A program made the position numbers and the translations under genes. The notes below the pieces were generated by a model. That model saw only the letters and a program-made list of their open reading frames with translations, was not told the DNA's origin and searched no databases. 64,000 nt of DNA, taken from Acanthopleuribacter pedis. Its GTDB lineage: Bacteria > Acidobacteriota > Holophagae > Acanthopleuribacterales > Acanthopleuribacteraceae. This document shows, one piece after another, positions 36,837-45,216 of the stretch (positions are counted from its first letter, which is position 1; the number at the start of each line of letters is the position of its first letter). The DNA lies in NCBI RefSeq assembly GCF_017377855.1, contig NZ_JAFREP010000008.1:310001-374000 (forward strand), given 5' to 3'.

Positions 36837-36856
36837 CCCTTGTGAGCCACGCGGGG
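36837..36856 (+). repeat. Possible MITE end remnant
   Basis: CCCTTGTGAGCCACGCGGGG matches the family right end (TTCCTTGTGAGAAATGCGGG) at CCTTGTGAG and GCGGG with a changed four-base middle. It is only 15 bp before the MutS-like gene start. Chance similarity is possible. Confidence 0.3.
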
Positions 36857-36870
36857 AAGGGGATTGGCTT

Positions 36871-38748
36871 ATGGCTTGGACACCGGAGCAAGTGATTACA
36901 CGGCGCATCGCGGTTTACCGCGCGCGTGAGGCACGCATTCAGGCGCGCATCAATCTACTGGCCTTGGTTCGCATCGCCGTTTTTTTGGTGATGGTGGTCG
37001 GCGGCGCTTTGCTTTTTTCGCCCGCCGTTCGCTGGCTGGGATTGCTTGCCTTTTTTGTTTCCGCCGGCGCCTTTCTCGCGCTGATGGTGGTTCATGATCG
37101 CTGTTACCGCTTCCGGGAAAACTGCCGTTTCAACCTGCGTGAGGCGGAAAACGATTTGGCCCGCGTTACCGGTCGTTTGGCCGATGTCAACGTAACCCAG
37201 CCAATCGCTTTTCCACCCGATCACCCCTTTGCCGGCGACCTGGATTTCACCACCCCGTTTTCCGTGCTCAAGCTGATCGACAACTGTTTCCACCAGCGCA
37301 CCAAGGCGCTGTTGCGCGCTTGGATTGACGGCCACGACGACGCCGCCACCATCGCCGCCCGTCAGGCCGCCGTGGCGGACCTCGCCCCGCGCAAACGCAT
37401 GCGCGCCCGCCTCAGCTTGGCAGCCTGGCTGGACTCGCGGCCCGACCTTGACCCCGCTGATTTGGCGGCTTGGTTGCGGGAGCCGGAACCCTGGACCTTG
37501 TCTCTGCCCGCGTACCTGTTTGGTCGGCTTTCCGCCGCCGCCGCGCTTGGCTACTTCGCGCTGCTGTTTGTGGTTAATTCACCCGCGCTGGTTGGACCCG
37601 GCGACGCCTTGTTCGCCTGGAAGGCGACCCTGGATTCACTGTTCCTGCCCGTCATCGGTTGGCAGGTCGCCGTGTTCGCCTTTTTCGACTTTTTCCAGCG
37701 GCGTTTCTACGCCGCGTTCATGCAGCGGGGCCGCACCATCACCGCCGTGTGTGGGGTGATGAGCCAATTCGAACGCCTGCGACCCGAGGCACCCTTGCTC
37801 AAGGAAATTCACGCCGGCTTATCGCTCTCCGGCCAAAGCGCCACCGAGCGCTTGAACCAGTTATTGGTGATTAACGAACGCTTGCAATACCGCGCCAACG
37901 GCTTTGCCCATGTGCTGCTGAATGTCCTGTTCTTGTGGGACCAGCACCAACTGCGCCGGCTTGCCGGATGGCGGCGACATCACGGTCAGGCGCTGCCCAC
38001 CTGGGGCGAACAGGTGTTTCCCATTGAAGCGCTATCCGCCTTGGCCAATTTTCACTACCTGTTCCCGGAGTACCCGTTCCCCAAGGTGATCGACGCCGAT
38101 GCGGTGCATATCGATGCGGTGAACCTGGCGCATCCCGGCATTGCCGCCGCGTCACGGGTCGGCAATGATTACCAACTGCTCGGCAACGGCTTGCTGCACC
38201 TTGTGACCGGTTCCAACATGTCCGGCAAAAGTACCTTCCTGCGCACCTGCGGTGTGAACCTGGTGCTGGCTCGGCTCGGCGCGCCGGTGTGTGCCGAATC
38301 ACTGACGTGTAATGTGCCGCGCATCTGGACCAGTATTCGCATTCAAGATTCTTTGGCGGACGGCGTTTCCTACTTCTATGCCGAGGTCAAACGCATTAAG
38401 TTGATTCTGGACGAGATCGCGCGCGACACCGCGCCCGCTTTTTACCTTTTGGACGAAATCCTCAAGGGTACCAACAGCCGTGAACGCCTGATTGCCTGTC
38501 GCGCCATGGTGGACTTCCTGATTCATCACAAGGCCTCGGGTTTGATTACCACCCACGACCTTGAGCTGATCTCCCTTGAGGGCGAGTACCAGGGCGAAAT
38601 TCTCAATTACCACTTTCAGGAACACATTGAGGATGAGGAGATGTTTTTCGATTACCGCCTCAAACGGGGTCGCTTGACCTCGACCAATGCCTTGCGGGTG
38701 TTGCGGTTCGCCCAGGTGCCGCTTGAATTTGAGCGCTTCGAAAAATAA
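36871..38748 (+). CDS. Membrane-anchored MutS-family ATPase
   Basis: A 625-residue protein. Two hydrophobic blocks (about 30-75 and 220-280) suggest membrane anchoring. The C-terminal half is a MutS ATPase: Walker A 'TGSNMSGKSTFLRT' near 445-455, 'SIRIQDSLADGVSYFYAEVKRIK', Walker B 'FYLLDEILKGTNSRER' and 'LITTHDLELISLE'. The N-terminal mismatch-recognition and connector domains of true MutS are absent, so it is unlikely to be a mismatch sensor. Similar truncated, membrane-bound MutS relatives are known, with unknown roles. GGGGAAGGGG precedes the ATG. It is not next to other repair genes. Confidence 0.85.
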   Translation: MAWTPEQVITRRIAVYRAREARIQARINLLALVRIAVFLVMVVGGALLFSPAVRWLGLLAFFVSAGAFLALMVVHDRCYRFRENCRFNLREAENDLARVTGRLADVNVTQPIAFPPDHPFAGDLDFTTPFSVLKLIDNCFHQRTKALLRAWIDGHDDAATIAARQAAVADLAPRKRMRARLSLAAWLDSRPDLDPADLAAWLREPEPWTLSLPAYLFGRLSAAAALGYFALLFVVNSPALVGPGDALFAWKATLDSLFLPVIGWQVAVFAFFDFFQRRFYAAFMQRGRTITAVCGVMSQFERLRPEAPLLKEIHAGLSLSGQSATERLNQLLVINERLQYRANGFAHVLLNVLFLWDQHQLRRLAGWRRHHGQALPTWGEQVFPIEALSALANFHYLFPEYPFPKVIDADAVHIDAVNLAHPGIAAASRVGNDYQLLGNGLLHLVTGSNMSGKSTFLRTCGVNLVLARLGAPVCAESLTCNVPRIWTSIRIQDSLADGVSYFYAEVKRIKLILDEIARDTAPAFYLLDEILKGTNSRERLIACRAMVDFLIHHKASGLITTHDLELISLEGEYQGEILNYHFQEHIEDEEMFFDYRLKRGRLTSTNALRVLRFAQVPLEFERFEK

Positions 38749-38838
38749 TCTGTTTTCTCTGGGAATCGTCGACCATGGGTGCGGTCATCACCGTGTAATC
38801 CAATAGGGCGCGTGGTCTGTGTTATGCTGGGCGCCAAA

Positions 38839-39050
38839 CTAGCCCGCATTTCTCACAAGGATTCGTAGCGAGAAGCTGAAAGCCTTGTGAGTACGAAGAT
38901 TACGACCGAGAGACGGCATAGGGGTCCGACCTTTCGGCGTAGCAGCGCTACGGTGAAGGCGACTCGACCGAGTAATGCGGATGGCCGCCCCCTCGTAATC
39001 GCATGGGTTTCGGCTTCGTAGCAGAATTCCTTGTGAGAAATGCGGGCTAG
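38839..39050 (+). repeat. MITE-like element, copy B (212 bp), best preserved
   Basis: Perfect terminal inverted repeats: CTAGCCCGCATTTCTCACAAGGA in two blocks at the left and its exact complement at the right, with TA (within CTAG) at each edge. Internally CTCACAAGG and CCTTGTGAG (about 38852 and 38884) form a second inverted pair. No ORF of its own with a transposase motif. It lies between the MutS-like gene and the ACP-like gene. Confidence 0.9.
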
Positions 39051-39077
39051 CTTGCACTAAATACCGAGGATACCGCC

Positions 39078-39644
39078 ATGCCCAACGTGCCTTCGCTCGC
39101 CGAACTCGCCGCCAAGGTTGAAGAATTACTGTACGAAACGACCGATATTGACAATCAGCCCGTGCCCCATGACCGCCCGCTCATGGGTGAAATCGGTTTG
39201 GATTCACTGGATATGATCGAGCTGGGTTTCGCCATGGACGAATTTTTTGGTTTTCAGTTTTCAGACCGCAACGCGGTGGAACTGTTGGATGAACGCCTCG
39301 GCGGCGGCGTGTTGGTGGCGCCGACCGGTTACCTCACCGAGCAAGGGCGCGCCATGGTTTTGCGGCGCATGCCCGAGTTGGAACATCTCGACCTTCCCGA
39401 ACCCCTCAAGATGGTGGAAGTCCAGCAGTACTACACCTTAGAAACCTTTGCCCGCCTGATGCGCGAATTTTACGTGGCCCTGCCCGAAACCTGCCCCGAG
39501 ACCGGTGAAGCGGTTGAAGTGGTTGATTTTGTGCCGCAAACAGCCGAGGGCAAGGTGCGGGTTGAGCCGCCGCGCGGTGATGTCTTGATCGACCAATGGG
39601 TTGATCGTGCCGCGCTGGAAATCAACGCCGAACCGGTTGCTTAA
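39078..39644 (+). CDS. Acyl carrier protein-like protein with C-terminal extension
   Basis: A 188-residue acidic protein. Residues 1-80 match an acyl carrier protein: 'GEIGLDSLDMIELGFAMDEFFGFQF' has the phosphopantetheine attachment serine at Ser43 in a DSLD motif. Residues 85-188 are an extension ('YLTEQGRAMVLRRMPELEHLDLPEP...FARLMREFYVALPETCPETG') not found in fatty-acid ACPs. It starts 28 bp after MITE copy B, with GAGGA at 39066-39070, and is followed after 10 bp by an ICMT-like methyltransferase, so a two-gene lipid or polyketide tailoring unit is likely. No synthase is nearby. Confidence 0.8.
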   Translation: MPNVPSLAELAAKVEELLYETTDIDNQPVPHDRPLMGEIGLDSLDMIELGFAMDEFFGFQFSDRNAVELLDERLGGGVLVAPTGYLTEQGRAMVLRRMPELEHLDLPEPLKMVEVQQYYTLETFARLMREFYVALPETCPETGEAVEVVDFVPQTAEGKVRVEPPRGDVLIDQWVDRAALEINAEPVA

Positions 39645-39654
39645 AGGCGGAACC

Positions 39655-40227
39655 ATGTCTCCCATGTTTTTGGGGTTCGCTGCATTGCTGGTATTTTTCG
39701 GCGGCCTGCGTTTGTTGGAGTTGGTTGTTTCCCAACGCAACTGGCGCAGGCACCAAGAAGAACGGCGTGAACGCCTGCGCGAACCGCTGTTTGTTTGGAT
39801 GGTGTTGCTCCACGGCTCGTTGTTCGTAGTGCTCCCGCTGGAGTTCTTCTTGGGACAACCCGCGTTCGGCGGCCCGCTTTCAATGGCGGCCGGCGTTGTG
39901 TTGGTCGTTGCTCTGGTGCTCCGGTTGTGGACGCTGACGACCATGGGCCGTTCCTGGAATGTGCGCGTGGTGTATGGCGAGGATTACCCGATTGTCAGCA
40001 ACGGCCCGTTTCGCTTCATCCGCCACCCCAATTACCTGGTGGTGATTCTCGAATTGCTGGCGTTGCCGCTGTTGTTCCACCTCTACCTGAGTGCCGTTTG
40101 GCTGACGTGTTTAAACGCGGCCGTATTGTTTTTCCGTATCCGAAACGAGGAAGCCGTGTTGTTTCAAAACCCGAGCTGGGTGGCCGAGATGGCGAACAAG
40201 CCGCGCTTCTTCCCACGCTTCCGGTAA
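39655..40227 (+). CDS. Isoprenylcysteine carboxyl methyltransferase-like membrane protein
   Basis: A 190-residue integral membrane protein of the ICMT/phospholipid methyltransferase group. It has four to five helices, and the SAM-binding block 'VSNGPFRFIRHPNYLVVILELLALPLL' carries the family RHPNY motif, then 'RIRNEEAVLFQ' near the C-terminus. Bacterial members often O-methylate resorcinol- or pyrone-type lipids next to type III polyketide synthases. It follows the ACP-like gene after 10 bp and ends just before the repeat tract. The substrate is unknown. Confidence 0.82.
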   Translation: MSPMFLGFAALLVFFGGLRLLELVVSQRNWRRHQEERRERLREPLFVWMVLLHGSLFVVLPLEFFLGQPAFGGPLSMAAGVVLVVALVLRLWTLTTMGRSWNVRVVYGEDYPIVSNGPFRFIRHPNYLVVILELLALPLLFHLYLSAVWLTCLNAAVLFFRIRNEEAVLFQNPSWVAEMANKPRFFPRFR

Positions 40228-40300
40228 TGTGGATGGACTTGTCCGGGCAAATCACCACCCAATACAAACGCCGGCCAAATGTGGCTTGGATTCGGGGAAG

Positions 40301-40610
40301 CCGACGGGGTGGGCACACAGGTATGATGGGATGTTTGGTCGGGCTCTGATCCGGCGAACCCCACCGGGGTGGGCACACAGGTATGACGGGATGTTTGGTC
40401 GCGCTCTGATCCGGCGAACCCCACAGGGGTGGGCGCACAGGTATGACGGGATGTTTGGTCGGGCTTTGATCCGGCGAACCCCACCGGGGTGGGCACACAG
40501 GTATGACGGGATGTTTGGTCGGGCTTTGATCCGGCGAACCCCACCGGGGTGGGCACACAGGTATGACGGGATGTTTGGTCGGGCTTTGATCCGGCGAACC
40601 CCACCGGGGT
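40301..40610. repeat. 60-bp tandem repeat (minisatellite), about five copies
   Basis: The unit begins GTATGACGGGATGTTTGGTC and contains ACCCC-ACC-GGGGT, a 5-bp hairpin. Five copies start at 40321, 40381, 40441, 40501 and 40561 in perfect 60-bp register, with a partial unit before. Copies differ at a few positions only. Sixty being a multiple of three, any stop-free frame stays open and reads as a 20-residue repeat. Confidence 0.95.
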
Positions 40611-40808
40611 CGCATACCGAACGCCGTGGACCATAACTGGTTTAGACCGTGAGCCGGAGGCGATCCACGACTGGTTGCGCTGAAGGCGCACAGGCGCCGA
40701 GGGCGCCGGTGATTTCAGCCCAGATCAAAGGGTTGTGGAACAACCGTTTGCTCTGGGTTCCCGGGGGTTCCCGCCGTGCAGGCCGCCGAAGGCGCCGGCC
40801 AAACAACC

Positions 40809-40945
40809 CCGACCCAAACCCAATGAATCAAAACCATCCACCCCGACCCAAACCCAATGAATCAAAACCATCCACCCCGACCCAAACCCAATGAATCAAA
40901 ACCATCCACCCCGACCCAAACCCAATGAATCAAAAACATCCGCAC
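40809..40945. repeat. 34-bp tandem repeat, about four copies
   Basis: The unit begins CCCAATGAATCAAAACCATC. Copies start at 40819, 40853, 40887 and 40921 (last partial), in exact 34-bp register and nearly identical. It is C/A-rich on the plus strand, unlike the flanks. Confidence 0.93.
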
Positions 40946-41006
40946 CCAATCAAACCCAACGAACCCACACCACCGAAAAACCGACCCGGACCCTATGAAA
41001 CGCGGC

Positions 41007-41420
41007 GGGGTATGAACCCCAGGCGCCTCTGGTGCCAACGCCTTCAGCGTTTTCCTTTCCGTGAACCCCAGAGACCCAGGGTGCGACCATTTCCAATGGT
41101 CGTACCCGGGGCTAACCTATTGCCCTCCTTCAGAGGGCGTCCAGGGTGGCGAGGCGAAGCCTCGCGTTCGTTCAAAGTATGGTCCATGGATGAGGTGGTG
41201 CGGCCCGCTCCGGGGCGCGCTGGGTCGGCGACCGTCCAAAGAGGGCGTTCCGGTCTGATCAAAGGGTTGTGGAACAACCCTTTGCTCCGCGTTCCCGGGG
41301 GTTCCCGTCGTGCAGACGCTGAATGCGTCGGCCTCACAACCTTTTCTCATAACCGTGCTTGGGAGGATGGTTGTCATCCCTTCAAGGCGTGCCGAACGTG
41401 GTCGGGCGCCGCCCGGCGTT
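41007..41420. repeat. Array of short perfect hairpins
   Basis: At least ten perfect stem-loops in about 400 bp, for example GGGGT-atga-ACCCC (41007-41020), CGACCATT/AATGGTCG (41084-41102), GCCCTC-cttca-GAGGGC (41122-41138), CGAGGC-gaa-GCCTCG (41150-41164), AAAGGGTTGT/ACAACCCTTT (about 41261-41283) and GACGC-tgaat-GCGTC (41315-41329). Loops are 2-5 nt, often GAA, TGAA or TTCA. Similar ones occur at 40676-40690 and 40727-40750. Confidence 0.75.
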
Positions 41421-41557
41421 TCCTCAAAACATGGCCTCAAAATGGGAGATACGCCCCACTTGGGTATGCATCCACGCGAACGCACGTGGCGAAGTGGCAC
41501 GCCGGACCCATGCTCATCGGCTGAGCATTCACCGAATCAGGAGTCGGTCACCGCTAC

Positions 41558-43003
41558 CTATCCAGGCGGAAAGAATTTGTCGATATTGCTTGGCGGCCGC
41601 GTGAACAGGGACACCACCACCATCGCCACGCTCGACAACAGGATCACCACCGTGACCGCCATGATGTCGGTGCCCGCGATGGTTTTGGAGCCCGCGTTAA
41701 AGAAATACAGCCAGGCGACCGCCGTGGTGAAAACCGAGGCGTAGGCACCCATCGCTGTGCTGCGTTTCCAGAACAGCGCCGCGATCAAGATCGGCAACAA
41801 ACCCGCGAAGCCGGTAAACGACCAAATGCCCAGCTTGAAAATGCTGCGCGGTGCCACCAGCGACAACAAAAAGGTCAGCGTGAGGATCATTACTATAAAT
41901 AAACGCCCCCACCAGACCTGGCGGCTTTCGTCCACCTCGCCGCCGATCCGGTAATGGCGCACGATGTCTTGGGTGAACATGTTGCCGATCGACAGCGTTT
42001 GGGAATCGAGGGAGGACATAATCGCCGCAAAAACGCCCGCCGCCAGCAGCCCGCCCAATACACCCGGCGCGTGTTTTTCAACCATCATGATCAATACCCC
42101 GTTGGCCGCCGGTCCTTGCAGGCCCGGGAAATCCACCGCGCCCGCCATGCCCAGTAAGACGCTCGGCACCCAAACCAGGGCGATGCACAGCGGGTAAAAA
42201 ATGATCGGTCCCTTGAAAGTGTTCACGCCGCGTGCCGTGAGCCAGTGGTTGAACAGGTGCGGGAACATGCCCGCGGAAAGCGGGATACAGCTATAGGTGA
42301 TCAGCAGGGTGGGCGAGATGCCTTCGCCGCGTACCGTTAAATTGGGGGCATTTTGATCGAGCTGGTCCAATACCGCGGTGAGACCGCCCAATTTGTTGAG
42401 GATGACAAAGGTCGCCAACCCGCCCAGGGCCATAAATACCAGCGTTTGGAAGGTGTTCACCATGGCCGTGCCGCGCATGCCGCTGCTCGAGACGTACAGG
42501 AGGATGACCACGCTGACCGTGAGGCTGCCGACCCAGTAGGGGATTTGGCCGCCGGTAATTTGCTCGAAGGTCAAACCCGCGCCCATCACCCCGATCAGCA
42601 GGTAGGGCACCAGCAACCCGACCAAAACCACAAACAGCAGGAGGCCGAGATGGTCCGCCTGCCAGCGGTCACGGAAGAATTGGATTTGGGTGAGGTAGCC
42701 GTGGGTTTTGCCCACTTGCCACACGCGGGTACCGACGAAAAAAAACAAGGCCGGTACCACCAGCGCGGAGGAGGACGCCATCAAACCGAAGACACCGATG
42801 CCTTTGCGGTAGGCCTCGCCCGAAGCACCCAAGAGCGCAAAGGCCGTCATGTGGGTGCCGAACAAGGACATCAACAGCACGAAGGGGCCGATGGTCCGGC
42901 CCGCCACAAAGAAGTCTTCACCCGTATTGGCCAGCTTGCGGTGGCTCCACATGCCGATGCCCAGGACGACCAGCAGGTAACCCATCAACATGGCGATGAT
43001 CAT
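41558..43003 (-). CDS. Sodium:solute symporter family transporter
   Basis: A 481-residue inner-membrane protein with about 13 helices of the SSS family. 'FFVAGRTIGPFVLLMSLFGTHMTAFALLGASGEAYRKG' and 'AAIMSSLDSQTLSIGNMFTQDIV' are family signatures. It would use a Na+ gradient to import an organic solute. The start overlaps the stop of the upstream DUF3311 gene by four bases (ATGA), the common layout in which the small partner accompanies the symporter. The substrate cannot be read from sequence. Confidence 0.9.
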   Translation of the reverse strand: MIIAMLMGYLLVVLGIGMWSHRKLANTGEDFFVAGRTIGPFVLLMSLFGTHMTAFALLGASGEAYRKGIGVFGLMASSSALVVPALFFFVGTRVWQVGKTHGYLTQIQFFRDRWQADHLGLLLFVVLVGLLVPYLLIGVMGAGLTFEQITGGQIPYWVGSLTVSVVILLYVSSSGMRGTAMVNTFQTLVFMALGGLATFVILNKLGGLTAVLDQLDQNAPNLTVRGEGISPTLLITYSCIPLSAGMFPHLFNHWLTARGVNTFKGPIIFYPLCIALVWVPSVLLGMAGAVDFPGLQGPAANGVLIMMVEKHAPGVLGGLLAAGVFAAIMSSLDSQTLSIGNMFTQDIVRHYRIGGEVDESRQVWWGRLFIVMILTLTFLLSLVAPRSIFKLGIWSFTGFAGLLPILIAALFWKRSTAMGAYASVFTTAVAWLYFFNAGSKTIAGTDIMAVTVVILLSSVAMVVVSLFTRPPSNIDKFFPPG

Positions 43004-43224
43004 GCATCACCGCCTGTTTTGTCGTCGTATGGCCAAGCCCAACGAACCATCGCGTAAAAAAAGGCGATGAGGAGGAAGCAAAAGGCGACATGGTAGGTCA
43101 GACCGATCGGCAACCCGAGCAGGCGTCCGGGGTCGTCCCATTGCCAAACATCGACACGGACAATAAATAAAGCGACGAGGGCGATCACAAACAACAAACC
43201 CCGTTGACGTGCGGGCGTGGACAT
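43000..43224 (-). CDS. DUF3311 small membrane protein, symporter partner
   Basis: A 74-residue protein with two hydrophobic segments ('GLLFVIALVALFIVRVD' and 'VAFCFLLIAFFYAMVRWAWPYDD'), which matches the DUF3311 subunit encoded directly upstream of many SSS symporters. Its role is presumed to be assembly or regulation of the carrier. It overlaps the symporter gene by four bases, so translation is coupled. Confidence 0.85.
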   Translation of the reverse strand: MSTPARQRGLLFVIALVALFIVRVDVWQWDDPGRLLGLPIGLTYHVAFCFLLIAFFYAMVRWAWPYDDKTGGDA

Positions 43225-43560
43225 GGGTCGGCTCCTAATGTTCCAGGTTAGCTTGATGCACCAACGAACTTACGCTTCGCGGGCGAATTGGTTCAAAACC
43301 GCTCGCCGGCTCTTTTGGTACGGTAACCTCGCGGAAAAGCTGAAGCGGGGATGGGTGGTTGGTGGTAACGCCTAGCTTAACCCAAGCCGGCGCGCGTGGG
43401 CGCGGCAAACCCGGTCGTATCTGTTTGTGGTATGGTCCTGGCTTGACGGGAAATAGCGATTCTTGGGGGTGAGCCCGCGCCTAGGCGCGCTTCCAGGCTT
43501 CCTGCGCGGCCTGGGATCAGGTATGATTATGGGCTTATTATTGGTTGAAAAGAGGTTCGA
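43225..43560. other. 336-bp divergent spacer
   Basis: It carries the promoters of the DUF3311-symporter operon and of psd. TATGAT at 43522-43527 with the upstream TGCGCG..CCTGG.ATC block resembles the rdgC promoter. Nothing else is recognised. Confidence 0.4.
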
Positions 43561-44187
43561 TTGGCCGGCAAACATCAAGAATTAGTAGCGAAAGAAGGCT
43601 GGGTTTTTCTCTTTCCCACGGCCCTGGCGGCCCTGTTGTTGTTCATTTTGGGGTGGGTGATCAGTGGCGGCATCGTCGCGGTGCTTGCCGTGTACATTGC
43701 TTATTTTTTCCGCAACCCCTACCGTCAAATCCCCGAGGATCCCAAGGGGATTGTTTCACCCGCGGATGGTAAGATCGTGGCGGTACGTCACTTAGACGAC
43801 GGGCGTGTCATGATTTCCGTGTTTCTCAATATCTTTAACGTCCACGTCAACCGCAGCCCCATCGCGGGTGAGGTTGAAACCGTGCTCCACACGCCAGGCA
43901 AGTTTTTGGCAGCCTACAAAGAAGAGGCTTCTACCCTGAACGAACAAAACAAAGTGGTTGTTCGCGACGGTGACTTTGCCATGGAAGTGATTCAAATCGC
44001 CGGTTTGGTGGCCCGTCGCATTATCTGTTGGACCAAAACGCAGGACACCTTGGCCAAAGGCGAACGTTTCGGCTTGATCCGTTTTGGCTCGCGGGTAGAT
44101 CTGTATTTTCCAGATGAATGCGATATTTTGGTAACCGAAGGTCAGAAGGTTTCAGCCGGGTCTGACCTGATCGCCCGCCGCCGTTAA
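43561..44187 (+). CDS. psd: Phosphatidylserine decarboxylase, short form
   Basis: A 208-residue membrane-associated, pyruvoyl-dependent enzyme that makes phosphatidylethanolamine. Diagnostic blocks are 'PEDPKGIVSPADGKIVAV', 'RVMISVFLNIFNVHVNRSPIAGEV' and 'RFGLIRFGSRVDLYFP'. Self-cleavage is expected at Gly176-Ser177, where the Ser becomes the pyruvoyl group; the FGS site marks the short PSD-A type rather than the LGST form. One or two N-terminal helices ('LFPTALAALLLFILGWVI'). TTG start at 43561 with AGAGG five bases upstream. lipA follows after 43 bp. Confidence 0.93.
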   Translation: MAGKHQELVAKEGWVFLFPTALAALLLFILGWVISGGIVAVLAVYIAYFFRNPYRQIPEDPKGIVSPADGKIVAVRHLDDGRVMISVFLNIFNVHVNRSPIAGEVETVLHTPGKFLAAYKEEASTLNEQNKVVVRDGDFAMEVIQIAGLVARRIICWTKTQDTLAKGERFGLIRFGSRVDLYFPDECDILVTEGQKVSAGSDLIARRR

Positions 44188-44230
44188 GCTTCGGTAGGGG
44201 GGCGCGAAGGGTGCAAGGGAAGGAAGATTC

Positions 44231-45208
44231 ATGAAAGCAAAAGCGAAACCGACACGCAAACCGGAATGGTTGCGCATGAAATTGCCGGGCGGGGATAAGG
44301 TTCATGAAATCAAGAGCCGCCTGCGTGAAAAGAAATTATTCACCGTGTGCGAGGAAGCACGTTGTCCCAACTTGGGCGAGTGCTGGAGTCAGGGCACTGC
44401 AACCCTGATGATTTTGGGGGATACCTGCACGCGGGGTTGCCGGTTTTGCAATGTGAAATCGGGCAACCCACGTGGTTGGTTGGATCCGCTGGAGCCGCAA
44501 AAGGCGGCTGAAAGCGTGGTCGCCATGGATTTGAACTACGTGGTGATTACCTGTGTGGATCGCGACGATTTGCCGGACGGCGGCGCGGGTCAATTCGCGG
44601 CCGTCATCCGCGAGGTGCAGCGCGTTAAGCCAGACTGTTTGGTTGAAGTGTTGGCCTCCGATTATGCCGGTGTTCACGAGCATATCGCCACCGTGGCGGA
44701 TGCGGGCCCCGATGTGTTTGCGCACAACGTGGAAACGGTGAAGCGTTTGACGCCGACCGTGCGCGATCCCCGCGCCGGTTACCAGCAATCGCTGGACGTG
44801 CTGGCTTACGTGAAAGAACGCGAGCCGGAACGGATTACCAAATCCAGCTTGATGCTGGGTTTGGGTGAAACGCGCCACGAAATAGTGGAGACGTTTGCCG
44901 ACTTGCGCCGCCACGGGGTCGACGTTGTTACCCTGGGCCAGTACTTGCGCCCGTCGCGCAAACATTTGGAAGTGGTTGAGTATCTCGCGCCCGAACGTTT
45001 TGATGCGCTTGCCGATGAAGCGCGGCGGATGGGCTTTTTGTATGTGGCGGCCGGTCCCATGGTCCGTTCGTCTTATAAGGCGGGTGAATACTTTCTCGCC
45101 AATCACATCGCACGCCAAAAGGCATATCGGGTTCGGGGGCAAGAGAACCCGCCGACGGCGTCCGGGCAGGTCCATGATTCCTTGGCTGATCTGCCTTTTT
45201 CCGTATAG
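44231..45208 (+). CDS. lipA: Lipoyl synthase
   Basis: A 325-residue radical SAM enzyme that inserts two sulfurs into octanoyl chains bound to carrier-protein lysines. The auxiliary cluster cysteines are Cys40, Cys45 and Cys51 (CEEARCPNLGEC), and the SAM cluster motif CTRGCRFC gives Cys66, Cys70 and Cys73. The C-terminal 'MVRSSYKAGEYF' supplies the RSSY serine ligand. AAGGAAG precedes the ATG. It lies directly upstream of an E2 acyltransferase with two lipoyl domains, its likely substrate. Confidence 0.96.
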   Translation: MKAKAKPTRKPEWLRMKLPGGDKVHEIKSRLREKKLFTVCEEARCPNLGECWSQGTATLMILGDTCTRGCRFCNVKSGNPRGWLDPLEPQKAAESVVAMDLNYVVITCVDRDDLPDGGAGQFAAVIREVQRVKPDCLVEVLASDYAGVHEHIATVADAGPDVFAHNVETVKRLTPTVRDPRAGYQQSLDVLAYVKEREPERITKSSLMLGLGETRHEIVETFADLRRHGVDVVTLGQYLRPSRKHLEVVEYLAPERFDALADEARRMGFLYVAAGPMVRSSYKAGEYFLANHIARQKAYRVRGQENPPTASGQVHDSLADLPFSV

Positions 45209-45216
45209 GGGAGGAC

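Larger units (their letters stand above)
40228..41557. other. 1.3-kb non-coding tract dominated by repeats and hairpins
   Basis: Between the ICMT-like gene and the convergent symporter gene. In order it holds a 60-bp minisatellite (40301-40610), an unique stretch, a 34-bp tandem repeat (40809-40945) and a long series of short perfect hairpins. Open frames exist because the repeats lack stops in several frames, but none has a ribosome-binding site or a recognisable protein. Confidence 0.7.

Noticed and set aside
38839..39050. MITE copies as transcription terminators only
   Set aside because: No U-tract follows the end hairpin, and complementary ends spanning ~200 bp fit mobile elements better than simple terminators.
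40229..40636. Open frame over the 60-bp repeats encoding a 20-residue repeat
   Set aside because: It starts at GTG without a ribosome-binding site, both strands are open in several frames because 60 is a multiple of three, and no protein family is recognised.
40301..40945. Possible CRISPR array
   Set aside because: Repeats are contiguous with no variable spacers, and no cas genes are in the window.
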